A program made the position numbers and the translations under genes. Positions 32,488 through 40,095 of a DNA stretch of 50,913 bases are shown here, one piece after another. The number at the start of each line of letters is the position of its first letter. The stretch's first letter is position 1. The DNA lies in the NCBI GenBank assembly GCA_965603365.1, contig CBFDCR010000037.1:1-50913 (forward strand), in the 5' to 3' direction. The stretch comes from JAHELQ01 sp965603365. Lineage in GTDB: Bacteria > Acidobacteriota > Aminicenantia > UBA2199. The notes under the pieces were generated by a model. That model worked only from the letters and a program-made list of their open reading frames with translations, ran no database searches and was not told the origin of the DNA.

Positions 32488-33296
32488 TGGAAAAATTTGA
32501 ATTTACTTACCAGACTTATAATTATGCCCCCCCCGCCGATTTAGAGACCAAAGATCTTTTCAAAAAAGATTATAAAGAACCCCGGGAATCTCCTATTGAT
32601 AAATTTTATAAAAAATTAATAGAGCTAAACAAGCTGACTTCACCTTATCTTAAAAAACCTGATGAATCGATACCGCCTCAACTGGCCAATTTAATTTTAT
32701 TGGGCTACGTTTCGGCGGTAGAGAGTTATTTTCGTGAGGTCATCGGCCGATTGATCTTTTTTGATGAAGAATCAAAAAAAGCCAGTGAAGGACAGCAAAT
32801 AACCTATGGCGCCGCCATTACTCATTCCAGGCTGGAAGAGTTACCTGAAGTGTTGTTGGAAAATTGTTCTTTTGCAAATGAGAGTAATATAAAGGAGTCA
32901 CTGAGGACATTTTTGGGGGTCAAAGGCAATTTCCCCGATGAAGTAGAAGAAGTACTGAAACCATTTTCCAAAGTGTGTCAACTCAGGCATTGTATTGTGC
33001 ATCGATTTGGGAAACTGGGTTCTAATAATGCGATTAAATTGGGATTAAAAGAACATAAAGAAAGTCTGGCAAAACCGATAAACCTGGATGAAAAGGCACT
33101 CCAGGATATATTCACGGTATGTACCAATACCGTTAAAATTATCAATGATTTTTTGTTTCGGAAAGTGCTTACCAGGAGCGCCCGGGAAGAATTAACCGAC
33201 TGGTCATGGGACTTTAGAAAAGATAAAAATAGATTTAAGAAATATTGTGATATCTTTTTTTCCAACATTGAGCCCCCAGTTCTCATGGAATCTTAA
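32487..33296 (+). CDS. HEPN-domain protein, candidate RNase effector
   Basis: 269 residues, all-helical. The HEPN catalytic signature Rx4H is present as R167-H-C-I-V-H172 in the helix VCQLRHCIVHRFG, with an earlier helix NLILLGYVSAVESYFREVIGR. This fits a RiboL-PSP/MAE_28990-like HEPN fold. HEPN proteins with this motif cut RNA in toxin and abortive-infection systems. The gene is translationally coupled to the ATPase and followed by a DNA methyltransferase. That context suggests an ATPase-controlled RNase that acts when a modification signal is missing (inference). Confidence 0.72.
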   Translation: MEKFEFTYQTYNYAPPADLETKDLFKKDYKEPRESPIDKFYKKLIELNKLTSPYLKKPDESIPPQLANLILLGYVSAVESYFREVIGRLIFFDEESKKASEGQQITYGAAITHSRLEELPEVLLENCSFANESNIKESLRTFLGVKGNFPDEVEEVLKPFSKVCQLRHCIVHRFGKLGSNNAIKLGLKEHKESLAKPINLDEKALQDIFTVCTNTVKIINDFLFRKVLTRSAREELTDWSWDFRKDKNRFKKYCDIFFSNIEPPVLMES

Positions 33297-33389
33297 AAGA
33301 TGTCTACAATAAGTTCAGAAAAGCGTTCAAAGATGCTATTTCGCAGGGTAAATAATGAAACAAGATTTCGATATATACTATAGCTAAAC

Positions 33390-34562
33390 ATGGAACCATT
33401 AGGGAGATACTATACGATTCAGGCTGTTTCGGATCTGTTGGTGTCTAAATTTCAACAGAAAGCCCCGCAAAATGTTCTGGACCTGGGGGTTGGGGAGGGT
33501 TCGCTTTTGAGTGCTGCATTTGCCCGCTGGCGTCACGCCCAATTTTATGCCATAGATGTCGATCCGGCCAGTGTTTCAAGCGTATCATCGAAATTGTCTT
33601 TTGCCAAAATTCTTCACATCGACGGTTTATCGCCTAATTTGCCTCAAAAGATGAATCTTAAGGTAGGTTCTCTCGATGTGGCTGTGTGCAATCCCCCTTA
33701 TCTTCGTTTAGATAACGGTGATCGAATAAAATCGTTTCTCAAAGATGCTGCCCTGGAGCGGAGCATGCGATTGTCCCGAATGACTTCTGATCTCATGTTT
33801 TTGGCCCAAAATTTAAGGATGCTGCGAACAGGAGGAGAACTCGGAATTATTCTCCCGGACAGTATGTTCGCCGGGCACGAATTCACCGATTTGCGAGAAG
33901 ACTTAGTAAACAACCATAAGATAATAGGAATTATGCAACTCCCGGATAAAATTTTTGCCAATACAGAAGCCAGAACTCATATATTATTGTTGGAAAAAGG
34001 TGGGCTTTCGGCTTCCAAAATTCCTCTCTATAAATCCAATACCTATGGTGAGTTGAGAGAAGCCATTTTTATCTCAAAAAAAGAGTCCATTTATCGGATG
34101 GATTACTCCTATTATGTGTGGAAAAGGCATCGAAGACACGAAAATACATCGGCAACTTTAAAAGATTTATATGTTGAAATAAAACGAGGTAGCCGATCAA
34201 AAAAGGAATTGGGGCATCTGGGGATTCAATGTTTTCACACTTCATCTTTTCCCGTTTCTTTACATTCGACAGTGAAATTGAATAATGCCGTAATTCCAAA
34301 TACCATAATTGCCGAACCAGGAGATATTTTAGTAGCCAGGGTCGGTAAAAGATGTATGGGGCGGGTGACCATGGTGGATGTGGGCTGCCAGGTCATTTCC
34401 GATTGTGTTTATCGGCTGAGGGCATCCAAACAATATTCCGAAAAGATCAGGGCCGCCCTCATATCCAGGGAAGGGCAGCAATGGCTGCAGGCCCATGCCC
34501 ACGGCGTCTGCGCCCAGGTCATCAGTAAAAAAGATCTATTATCTTTTAAAGTAGAGATTTAG
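33390..34562 (+). CDS. N6-adenine DNA methyltransferase with fused specificity domain
   Basis: 390 residues. SAM-binding motif I is DLGVGEGSL (31-39), a second SAM-binding strand YAIDVDPAS follows, and the catalytic NPPY is at 101-104, as in N6-adenine methylases of type I/IIG systems. LGIILPDSMF is the usual strand after it. Residues 240-390 resemble one target-recognition half of an HsdS subunit (LKDLYVEIKRGSRSKKE, AEPGDILVARVG, HGVCAQVISKKDLLSFKVEI). No nuclease domain and no neighbouring hsdR are present. It starts 93 bases after the HEPN gene with no clear ribosome binding site. Confidence 0.8.
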   Translation: MEPLGRYYTIQAVSDLLVSKFQQKAPQNVLDLGVGEGSLLSAAFARWRHAQFYAIDVDPASVSSVSSKLSFAKILHIDGLSPNLPQKMNLKVGSLDVAVCNPPYLRLDNGDRIKSFLKDAALERSMRLSRMTSDLMFLAQNLRMLRTGGELGIILPDSMFAGHEFTDLREDLVNNHKIIGIMQLPDKIFANTEARTHILLLEKGGLSASKIPLYKSNTYGELREAIFISKKESIYRMDYSYYVWKRHRRHENTSATLKDLYVEIKRGSRSKKELGHLGIQCFHTSSFPVSLHSTVKLNNAVIPNTIIAEPGDILVARVGKRCMGRVTMVDVGCQVISDCVYRLRASKQYSEKIRAALISREGQQWLQAHAHGVCAQVISKKDLLSFKVEI

Positions 34563-34578
34563 TAGGAGTTAAAAAAGA

Positions 34579-34647
34579 ATGAATGAGATTTTGATTTTCT
34601 TAAAAGATCACTGGGGATACATTACAGGGGTTGCTGTGATAATCTAA
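34579..34647 (+). CDS. 22-codon micro-ORF after the methyltransferase
   Basis: TAGGAG precedes an ATG encoding MNEILIFLKDHWGYITGVAV and two more isoleucines before TAA. It resembles the first membrane segment of a truncated protein. It may be a remnant left when the downstream scar region formed, or a small membrane peptide of the operon. Confidence 0.3.
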   Translation: MNEILIFLKDHWGYITGVAVII

Positions 34648-34702
34648 GGGATTGTCCTGGTTGAAGAGGCAAATTTTATCCAGCAGTGCCTTTTGGCTCA
34701 AG

Positions 34703-34757
34703 GGAAATGTAAATTTTTGGGCGGATATCTTGCTCCCCGGTACAGATAATTGTGTCA
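34703..34757 (+). repeat. direct repeat copy A (matches 35843-35905)
   Basis: Starts GGAAATGTAAATTTTTGGGC and continues to TCTTGCT, then a shared TAAT...GTGTC end after an 8-base indel. The second copy lies 1140 bases downstream, immediately before the NfeD gene. The two copies bracket the palindrome array and the C25 remnant. Confidence 0.75.
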
Positions 34758-34878
34758 CCGAATTGTCCACCGGATACTATTGCCGACCTCAAAAGAAGAG
34801 CGATGCTGAAAAAAAGAACAACTATTCCCCATAAACCCTCTGACGAAGTCCGTCCAGACACTATTTTTCATCGTTTGG

Positions 34879-35103
34879 GGCGAAGCCTTCGCCTTAAAAG
34901 CTCAATTGTTGAGGTTACGAGGCGAAGCCTTCGCCTTGAATGATCAATTGTTGAGGTTGTGAAGCGAAGCCTTCGCCGTGAATGTACAAAATTTGTATTT
35001 GCGAGGCGAACCGTTCGCCTTAAATGTTCAATTGTTGAGGTTGCGAGGCGAACCGTTCGCCGTGAAAGCTCAATTTTTGTATTTGCGAGGCGAACATTTC
35101 GCC
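34879..35103 (+). repeat. array of six 15-bp palindromes at exact 42-bp period
   Basis: Palindromes start at 34879, 34921, 34963, 35005, 35047 and 35089, each 42 bases apart. Units 1-3 read GGCGAAGCCTTCGCC (unit 3 with A first), units 4-5 read GGCGAACCGTTCGCC, and unit 6 reads GGCGAACATTTCGCC. The innermost pair changes from G-C to C-G on both arms between units 1-3 and 4-5, a compensatory change. Spacers are 27 bases and partly palindromic too (CTCAATTGTTGAG; TACAAAATTTGTA). As 42 is 14 codons, both strands can be read as 14-residue RRxxRL repeats, but I treat it as a structured nucleic-acid element. The rest of 34648-35462 shows no gene. Confidence 0.9.
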
Positions 35104-35462
35104 TTGATACTAAATAATTAGTTATTATTCCGTGTAGAGACGTAGATTTTTCCGTCCCCTTTATGGGATTACGCCGCCGAGGTGACGGCGGATGCAGCCA
35201 GCGGGTGAGACGGATCGAGGTCAGGCAAAGATCTTTAATCCTATTTGACATTTTGGGGTAAGTCCTGGTTAGCGGGTATTGAAATTTTAATTGATTTATA
35301 CTAACATAGAATATTAAGATTGGTCGTTGAGGTTTAATATGCCCTTTTTATTTAAGAGAATAGTTGTTAAAAACTGTACCAGCAGGCTTTTCCCGGCCTG
35401 TTGGGTTTTGATCTGCTGCGTCAGGATACCGCCGGCGGAAAATATCGTCTGAATGACGGCTG

Positions 35463-35817
35463 CTGCGCTCGGCCGATATCGCATCACTGCAAAATGGCGA
35501 TAGGCTGCCCATCGTCACGGCCATGAGTTGTGTGGTGGGGCGCTTTGCCCTTCCCGGCTACGATTACCCTGGGGGAAGCTTTGCTGCTGAAGGCCGCAGG
35601 TGGGGCCGTGGCTGTGTGGGCACCCAGCGGGGCCTCCCCCAACTCTCCGTCTGCTGCACTGGCGGAGCAGTTTTTTAAGGTCGCTTTTCAGGGCCAGCAA
35701 AAAATCCTCGGCAGGGCTCTCTTGAAGACGATGGCTTATTTTGCCAATGGAGGGGGGCATCGCTACGTGCTGGATATCTATAATTTGCTGGGCGACCCGG
35801 CTCTGGAGGTGAAATAA
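35463..35817 (+). pseudogene. remnant of a C25 (gingipain-type) cysteine peptidase
   Basis: Frame 1 (35463-35545) reads SADIASLQNGDRLPIVTAMS then CVVGRFALPGYD, ending where frame 2 begins. Frame 2 continues as TLGEALLLKAAGGAVAVWAP, then EQFFKVAFQG and IYNLLGDPALEVK to the stop at 35815-35817. Together they give the C-terminal half of the caspase-like catalytic domain of C25 peptidases, including the usual LGDPAL end. A frameshift near 35545 and the missing N-terminal half, with a TGA upstream in frame 1 at 35454-35456, show that it is broken. It lies between the palindrome array and the second direct-repeat copy. Confidence 0.75.
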
Positions 35818-35842
35818 ATTTAAGTTTCCCTTTCGGTTCGCC

Positions 35843-35905
35843 GGAAATGTAAATTTTTGGGTGGGAATCTTGCTTTTTAGGGATATATTATCTATAATAG
35901 TGTCG
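35843..35905 (+). repeat. direct repeat copy B, upstream of nfeD-like gene
   Basis: GGAAATGTAAATTTTTGGGT, then GGGAATCTTGCT, matches 34703-34733 with few changes, and TAATAGTGTC matches TAATTGTGTC after an 8-base indel. It includes the candidate promoter of the next gene, so copy A is probably a stranded duplicate of this promoter region. Confidence 0.75.
35870..35898 (+). promoter_or_regulatory. candidate promoter of the NfeD-slipin operon
   Basis: TTGCTT (35870-35875) and TATAAT (35893-35898) are 17 bases apart. The -10 ends only 9 bases before the ATG at 35908, so transcription from it would give an almost leaderless mRNA. No ribosome binding site is seen before this ATG, which fits. The -35 is weak. 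Confidence 0.4.
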
Positions 35906-35907
35906 AG

Positions 35908-37185
35908 ATGAGAACGATAATTTTGGTGCTGGTGATTTTGATTCCGTTTATGGCCAATGGAGAGATTGTAAAGCTCAGAATCGACGGCCCCATCGATTCT
36001 ATTACCGAAGAGTATATCGTGGATGCCTTCGACACCATTCGCAGGGAAATTAAACCCAAACTCATTATCATCGAGATGGATACCCCCGGTGGTTTTGATA
36101 CTTCCATGAGGGCCATCATTAAAGAGATTTTAAGCGCTCCGGCCCCGGTTGCGGTCTATGTCTCCCCCAGGGGGGCCAGGGCCGCTTCGGCAGGGTTCTT
36201 TATCACCCTTGCCTCCGATATTGCCGCCATGGCCCCGGGCACCAACATGGGGGCCGCCAGTCCGGTTTCGGCCATGGGTGGGAAAATCGAAGAGACCATG
36301 AAGAAAAAAATTACCAATGACGCGGTCTCCTATGCCAAATCTTTAGCCAGGAGCCGAAACCGCAACCTGGAATTGGCCGAGAAAGCGGTCAGTGAAAGCA
36401 GCTCTTACACGGCGGAGGAGTGCCTGAAGAGTAACCTGATTGAATATATTGCCGATGGACTGGATGAATTGTTGGAGAAACTGGAGGGCAAAGAGGTGCG
36501 CAACGCAGACGGTAAGACCCATGTATTAGAACTAAAGGGTGAGAGAATCATACCAATCGAATTGAGCTGGCGGCAGAAATTGCTGCGCACCATCACCAAC
36601 CCCAACCTGGCCTACTTTCTGTTGATATTCGGCCTGATTGGCCTGTACCTGGAGTTTACCAACCCGGGAATTCTCGTTCCCGGTGTCATCGGGGCCATTT
36701 CGCTACTCCTGGCTTTCCTGGCCTTTCAGGTATTGCCCATTAATTACGTGGGACTTTTATTGATTCTGCTGTCGGTGGGATTCTTCATTGCGGAGATCAA
36801 GATCCAGGGATTCGGAATGTTTGGCATCGGCGGTATCATCTCCTTCTTTCTGGGCTCCTTAATACTGATCGATGCCCCCATCCCTGAAATGAGGCCAACC
36901 ATGACGATAATCATTGTTTTCACCGCTAGTTTCGGCATTATCTTTTTGTTTCTGACTTACAAGGTATTTCAGGCGATGAGGAGAAGAACCGAAACCGGCC
37001 AGGAGGGCTTAGCCGGTGAAATCGGCACGGCTACGAGCGAAATTACCCTGAATGCGGGTAAAGTCTTTGTACACGGTGAATGGTGGAATGCCTTTGCCGA
37101 CGAGGTCATTCCTGCCGGTACGAAGGTAAAGGTCGAGTCCATGAAAAATTTTAAACTAAAAGTGAGCGTCGCCGAAGACGCTTAG
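35908..37185 (+). CDS. NfeD-family membrane serine protease (ClpP class, long form)
   Basis: 425 residues. A signal peptide (IILVLVILIPFMANG) is followed by a ClpP/SppA-like domain with MDTPGGFDTSMRAI and the nucleophile serine in RAASAGFFI. The general-base lysine lies in the KKKITNDAVSYAKSLA region. Four membrane segments (from YFLLIFGLIGLYLEF to MTIIIVFTASFGIIFLF) and a C-terminal OB-fold NfeD domain (GLAGEIGTATSEI, GEWWNAFADEVIPAG) follow. Long NfeD proteins cleave the hydrophobic tail of partner slipins. The partner gene follows 15 bases downstream with GGAGG before its start. Confidence 0.92.
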   Translation: MRTIILVLVILIPFMANGEIVKLRIDGPIDSITEEYIVDAFDTIRREIKPKLIIIEMDTPGGFDTSMRAIIKEILSAPAPVAVYVSPRGARAASAGFFITLASDIAAMAPGTNMGAASPVSAMGGKIEETMKKKITNDAVSYAKSLARSRNRNLELAEKAVSESSSYTAEECLKSNLIEYIADGLDELLEKLEGKEVRNADGKTHVLELKGERIIPIELSWRQKLLRTITNPNLAYFLLIFGLIGLYLEFTNPGILVPGVIGAISLLLAFLAFQVLPINYVGLLLILLSVGFFIAEIKIQGFGMFGIGGIISFFLGSLILIDAPIPEMRPTMTIIIVFTASFGIIFLFLTYKVFQAMRRRTETGQEGLAGEIGTATSEITLNAGKVFVHGEWWNAFADEVIPAGTKVKVESMKNFKLKVSVAEDA

Positions 37186-37200
37186 ATATAGGAGGCGCAC

Positions 37201-37947
37201 ATGCAATATCCGGCAATCACTATCATCGTCATTGTGTTGTTTTTGCTCTTCAACTGGATCAAGATTTTAAAAGAGTATGAGAGGGGGGTAATTTTCAGAC
37301 TGGGTAGGGTCCTGGCAACGCCCAAAGGCCCGGGTCTGATTTTCGTCCTGTATCCTATAGACAAGATGATCAGGGTGAGTCTGAGAACCATCGTACTGGA
37401 TGTCCCGCCCCAGGATGTCATCACCAAGGATAATGTGTCGATCAAGGTAAATGCGGTGGTATACTGCAGGGTGGTGGACCCCAAGAAGGCGATCATTGAG
37501 GTCCAGGATTATCTTTATGCCACTTCCCAATTGTCCCAGACTACCCTCCGCTCCGTGCTGGGCCAGGTGGAACTGGACGAACTGCTGTCCGCAAGGGACA
37601 AGCTGAACCAGAAGCTCCAGGAGATCATCGATGAACACAGTGATCCCTGGGGGGTTAAGGTATCCATGGTGGAGATCAAGTATGTAGACTTGCCCCAGGA
37701 GATGCAGCGGGCCATGGCCATGCAGGCGGAGGCCGAGAGGAAGAGGCGGGCCAAGGTGATCCATGCGGAGGGTGAACTTCAGGCGTCCCAGAAACTTTTA
37801 GAGGCTGCCGACACCATGACAAAGAATACCGCCACCATCCAATTACGCTATCTACAAACCCTGATGGATATCTCGGCGGAAAATACCACCATGATTATAT
37901 TCCCCTTGCCCATTGAGCTGCTGAAGGGCTTAACTGCCCAAAAGTGA
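37201..37947 (+). CDS. slipin/stomatin-like SPFH membrane protein
   Basis: 248 residues. An N-terminal membrane segment (ITIIVIVLFLLFNWI) is followed by the SPFH domain (KEYERGVIFRLGRV, VPPQDVITKDNVSIKVNAVVYCRV) and the coiled-coil segment EMQRAMAMQAEAERKRRAKVI. This is the bacterial stomatin type that pairs with long NfeD proteases to organise membrane microdomains. The next start codon lies one base after its stop, so the gene is part of one operon with its neighbours. Confidence 0.93.
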   Translation: MQYPAITIIVIVLFLLFNWIKILKEYERGVIFRLGRVLATPKGPGLIFVLYPIDKMIRVSLRTIVLDVPPQDVITKDNVSIKVNAVVYCRVVDPKKAIIEVQDYLYATSQLSQTTLRSVLGQVELDELLSARDKLNQKLQEIIDEHSDPWGVKVSMVEIKYVDLPQEMQRAMAMQAEAERKRRAKVIHAEGELQASQKLLEAADTMTKNTATIQLRYLQTLMDISAENTTMIIFPLPIELLKGLTAQK

Positions 37948-37948
37948 G

Positions 37949-38533
37949 ATGAGGAATCGCGAGACCGACAGGTCCTACCTTGAGATCAAGGTCACCTTTA
38001 TCCATGTGGTCATCCTGCTGGCGGCGGTGATTGGTATCGGGTTTTTTCTTTTTTACCTCGGTTATCAGGCGGGGAAGTCGGCGGTGGGAGATCGACTCTC
38101 AGATGAAGACCTCCGAAAAGGTGTCGGGACTGCCGAAGAGATAAAGATTTCCGATGATGCGCGCTCCCAAAAGTCGAAGGCCCAGGGCATCGATCAGGAG
38201 ATAAAACTCCACCAGCAGCCGGTGAACCGGAGTCAAACAAAAAAGGAGACAGGAAAGCCGGGGGAAAAGATTAAAGCCAAACCCGTTACCCGGCAGTCCT
38301 ATTACGTGGTTCAGGTAGGGGCCTTTGAGAATCATGCCGAGGCTAAATCCTATTCCGATAAATTTATCAAGCTGCGATATCCCGCCGAGATTCAGCGGGT
38401 GACGGTTAAGGGGAAAGTCATGTTTCGGGTCCTGGTGGGCCATTTCTCTACCAGAGATGCCGCCAAACAACAAATCCCGGTGTTGGAAAGATTGGCCAAC
38501 AAAACCGGCTTTTTTATTCGTAAGTTAGAGTAA
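37949..38533 (+). CDS. SPOR-domain membrane protein
   Basis: 194 residues. A membrane segment (VVILLAAVIGIGFFLFYLGYQAG) is followed by a charged linker and a C-terminal SPOR domain (SYYVVQVGAFENHAEAKSYS, VLVGHFSTRDAAKQQIPVLE). SPOR domains bind denuded glycan strands of septal peptidoglycan. The gene starts one base after the slipin stop (TGAGATGAG), so it is cotranscribed. Confidence 0.9.
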   Translation: MRNRETDRSYLEIKVTFIHVVILLAAVIGIGFFLFYLGYQAGKSAVGDRLSDEDLRKGVGTAEEIKISDDARSQKSKAQGIDQEIKLHQQPVNRSQTKKETGKPGEKIKAKPVTRQSYYVVQVGAFENHAEAKSYSDKFIKLRYPAEIQRVTVKGKVMFRVLVGHFSTRDAAKQQIPVLERLANKTGFFIRKLE

Positions 38534-38568
38534 AACACTTTTTTTACCGGATTACCAGGGGAATTGAC

Positions 38569-40095
38569 TTGTTCAGGAATAGAAAACCGTATACTTTACT
38601 GTTGCTGATCGGCTCCATTTTGCTGTACGCCCTCTCCTTTCCCAAATTCGGGGTCTTTCCCGCCGCCTTTTTTTTCCTGATCCCCCTGCTCATCATATTG
38701 GAGCGCCACAAAAAACCGAAGTCCTTTCTCCTGTTTTTTGTCTTCTCCTTTTTTTCTTACCTGGTGATTCTGTACTGGATCCCCAGGGTGATGGTGCAAT
38801 ACGGCGGCATGGGCAGGACCTTGAGTGTCCTTGGCTTACTCTTATTGGCCGCCTTCCTGTCCCTGTTTACCGGGCTGGCCGGGGTGTTGATCAAGAGCTG
38901 CCTGAAATCCGGCCACTTCCATTCGCTGTTGGCGCTGATTCCCCTCATCTGGGTGACCAAAGACCTGGTGATTGAAAGGGTCCTGGGGGGATTTCCCTGG
39001 TGCCTGGCCGGCTACAGCCAGTACTCCAATCGCCTGTTTATCCAGATAGCCGAATGGGGGGGCGTCCATCTGGTCACCTTTGTCTTGATTTATCTTAACG
39101 TCTTGTTATATCTGTTGATGCGGCAAAGAACCAAAAACCTTTTGGTCGTTATCCTGATTAGTTTTGTCGCCGTATACAGTATCGGCTTTTACCTCCGGCA
39201 GGCCAACGGGGCTGATGTCGGGGGGCAAAAAGTCCATCAGGCCGGTATTATTCAACCCAATGTCGATCCCGAACAATACTTAAATAGCCAGCAAAAGTTA
39301 AAAAAGTTGGAAGGACTGTTGAATGAATCTCGATTATTAAGAGATCAGGGTGCCGAATTTATAGTCTGGCCGGAATTTACCGTTTCCATCTATCCGCGGC
39401 AAAATAAGTTTTATGAACAAAAACTCAACGCCTTTGCCGCCGCCCAGGTGCCGTTGTTTGCCGGGTTTACCGATCTCTATAGCCACCGGGAAATCTACAA
39501 TTCCGTGATGCTTTTTAGAGGGGACAGTCTAGAAAAATACGACAAGGTTCATTTGACTCCCTTTGGCGAATACGTCCTCTTCCGGAAAATCCTGTTTTTT
39601 GTGAGGAGGATCGTCGATGAAATCGCCGATTTTACCCCCGGCCGCCGTATCCGCAACCTGACGATAGATGGGCACCCCGTTGCCACCCCCATCTGCTACG
39701 AGATCATCTTCCCCGAACTGGTGCGGGATTTTATCGCCGGGGGCGGTCAATTGATCGTTAACGTTTCCAACGACGCCTGGTTTGGCGATACCTCCGCTCC
39801 CTACCAGCATCTGTCGATGGCGGTGTTTAGAAGTATCGAAAACCGACGCTATATTTTGAGATCCACCACCAACGGCATCTCGGCGGTCATTTCACCGCTG
39901 GGGAAAGTATTGTATCAATCGCCCTACGGTTCAAAAGACCAATTTATCGCCTCCTTCCGCTACATTCAAAAGAAGACCCTTTTTACCCGGGGCGGTTTTC
40001 TCTTTCCCTATTTTTGTGCGCTGTTGGTCATTATTTCTTTCGGCAGAAAATTGTATTTAGATTTTAGACGGCGCCCCGTCAGCGGCGAGAAATGA
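38569..40095 (+). CDS. lnt: apolipoprotein N-acyltransferase
   Basis: 508 residues from a TTG start with AGGGGA upstream. The N-terminal half has six or more membrane segments (from LLLIGSILLYALSFP to LLVVILISFVAVYSIGFYL). The nitrilase-type domain holds the catalytic triad E269 (VWPEFTVS), K326 (YDKVHLTPFGEYV) and C376 (TPICYEIIFP), with NVSNDAWFG after it. The enzyme adds the third acyl chain to outer-membrane lipoproteins, evidence for a diderm cell. Its last 39 bases overlap tail-to-tail with the histidine kinase gene on the other strand. Confidence 0.95.
   Translation: MFRNRKPYTLLLLIGSILLYALSFPKFGVFPAAFFFLIPLLIILERHKKPKSFLLFFVFSFFSYLVILYWIPRVMVQYGGMGRTLSVLGLLLLAAFLSLFTGLAGVLIKSCLKSGHFHSLLALIPLIWVTKDLVIERVLGGFPWCLAGYSQYSNRLFIQIAEWGGVHLVTFVLIYLNVLLYLLMRQRTKNLLVVILISFVAVYSIGFYLRQANGADVGGQKVHQAGIIQPNVDPEQYLNSQQKLKKLEGLLNESRLLRDQGAEFIVWPEFTVSIYPRQNKFYEQKLNAFAAAQVPLFAGFTDLYSHREIYNSVMLFRGDSLEKYDKVHLTPFGEYVLFRKILFFVRRIVDEIADFTPGRRIRNLTIDGHPVATPICYEIIFPELVRDFIAGGGQLIVNVSNDAWFGDTSAPYQHLSMAVFRSIENRRYILRSTTNGISAVISPLGKVLYQSPYGSKDQFIASFRYIQKKTLFTRGGFLFPYFCALLVIISFGRKLYLDFRRRPVSGEK

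Noticed and set aside
34652..34834. 60-codon plus-strand frame starting with TTG
   Set aside because: No ribosome binding site, overlaps direct repeat copy A and has no recognisable composition.
34879..35103. Possible CRISPR array
   Set aside because: The 27-base spacers are near-copies of one another rather than unique sequences, the repeated part is a 15-bp palindrome, and no cas gene is present.
34868..35251. 127-codon minus-strand frame with 14-residue RRxxRL repeats
   Set aside because: The repeats follow from the 42-bp palindrome period; the plus strand gives similar repeats. No ribosome binding site and no homology I know, so the DNA/RNA repeat explains it better.
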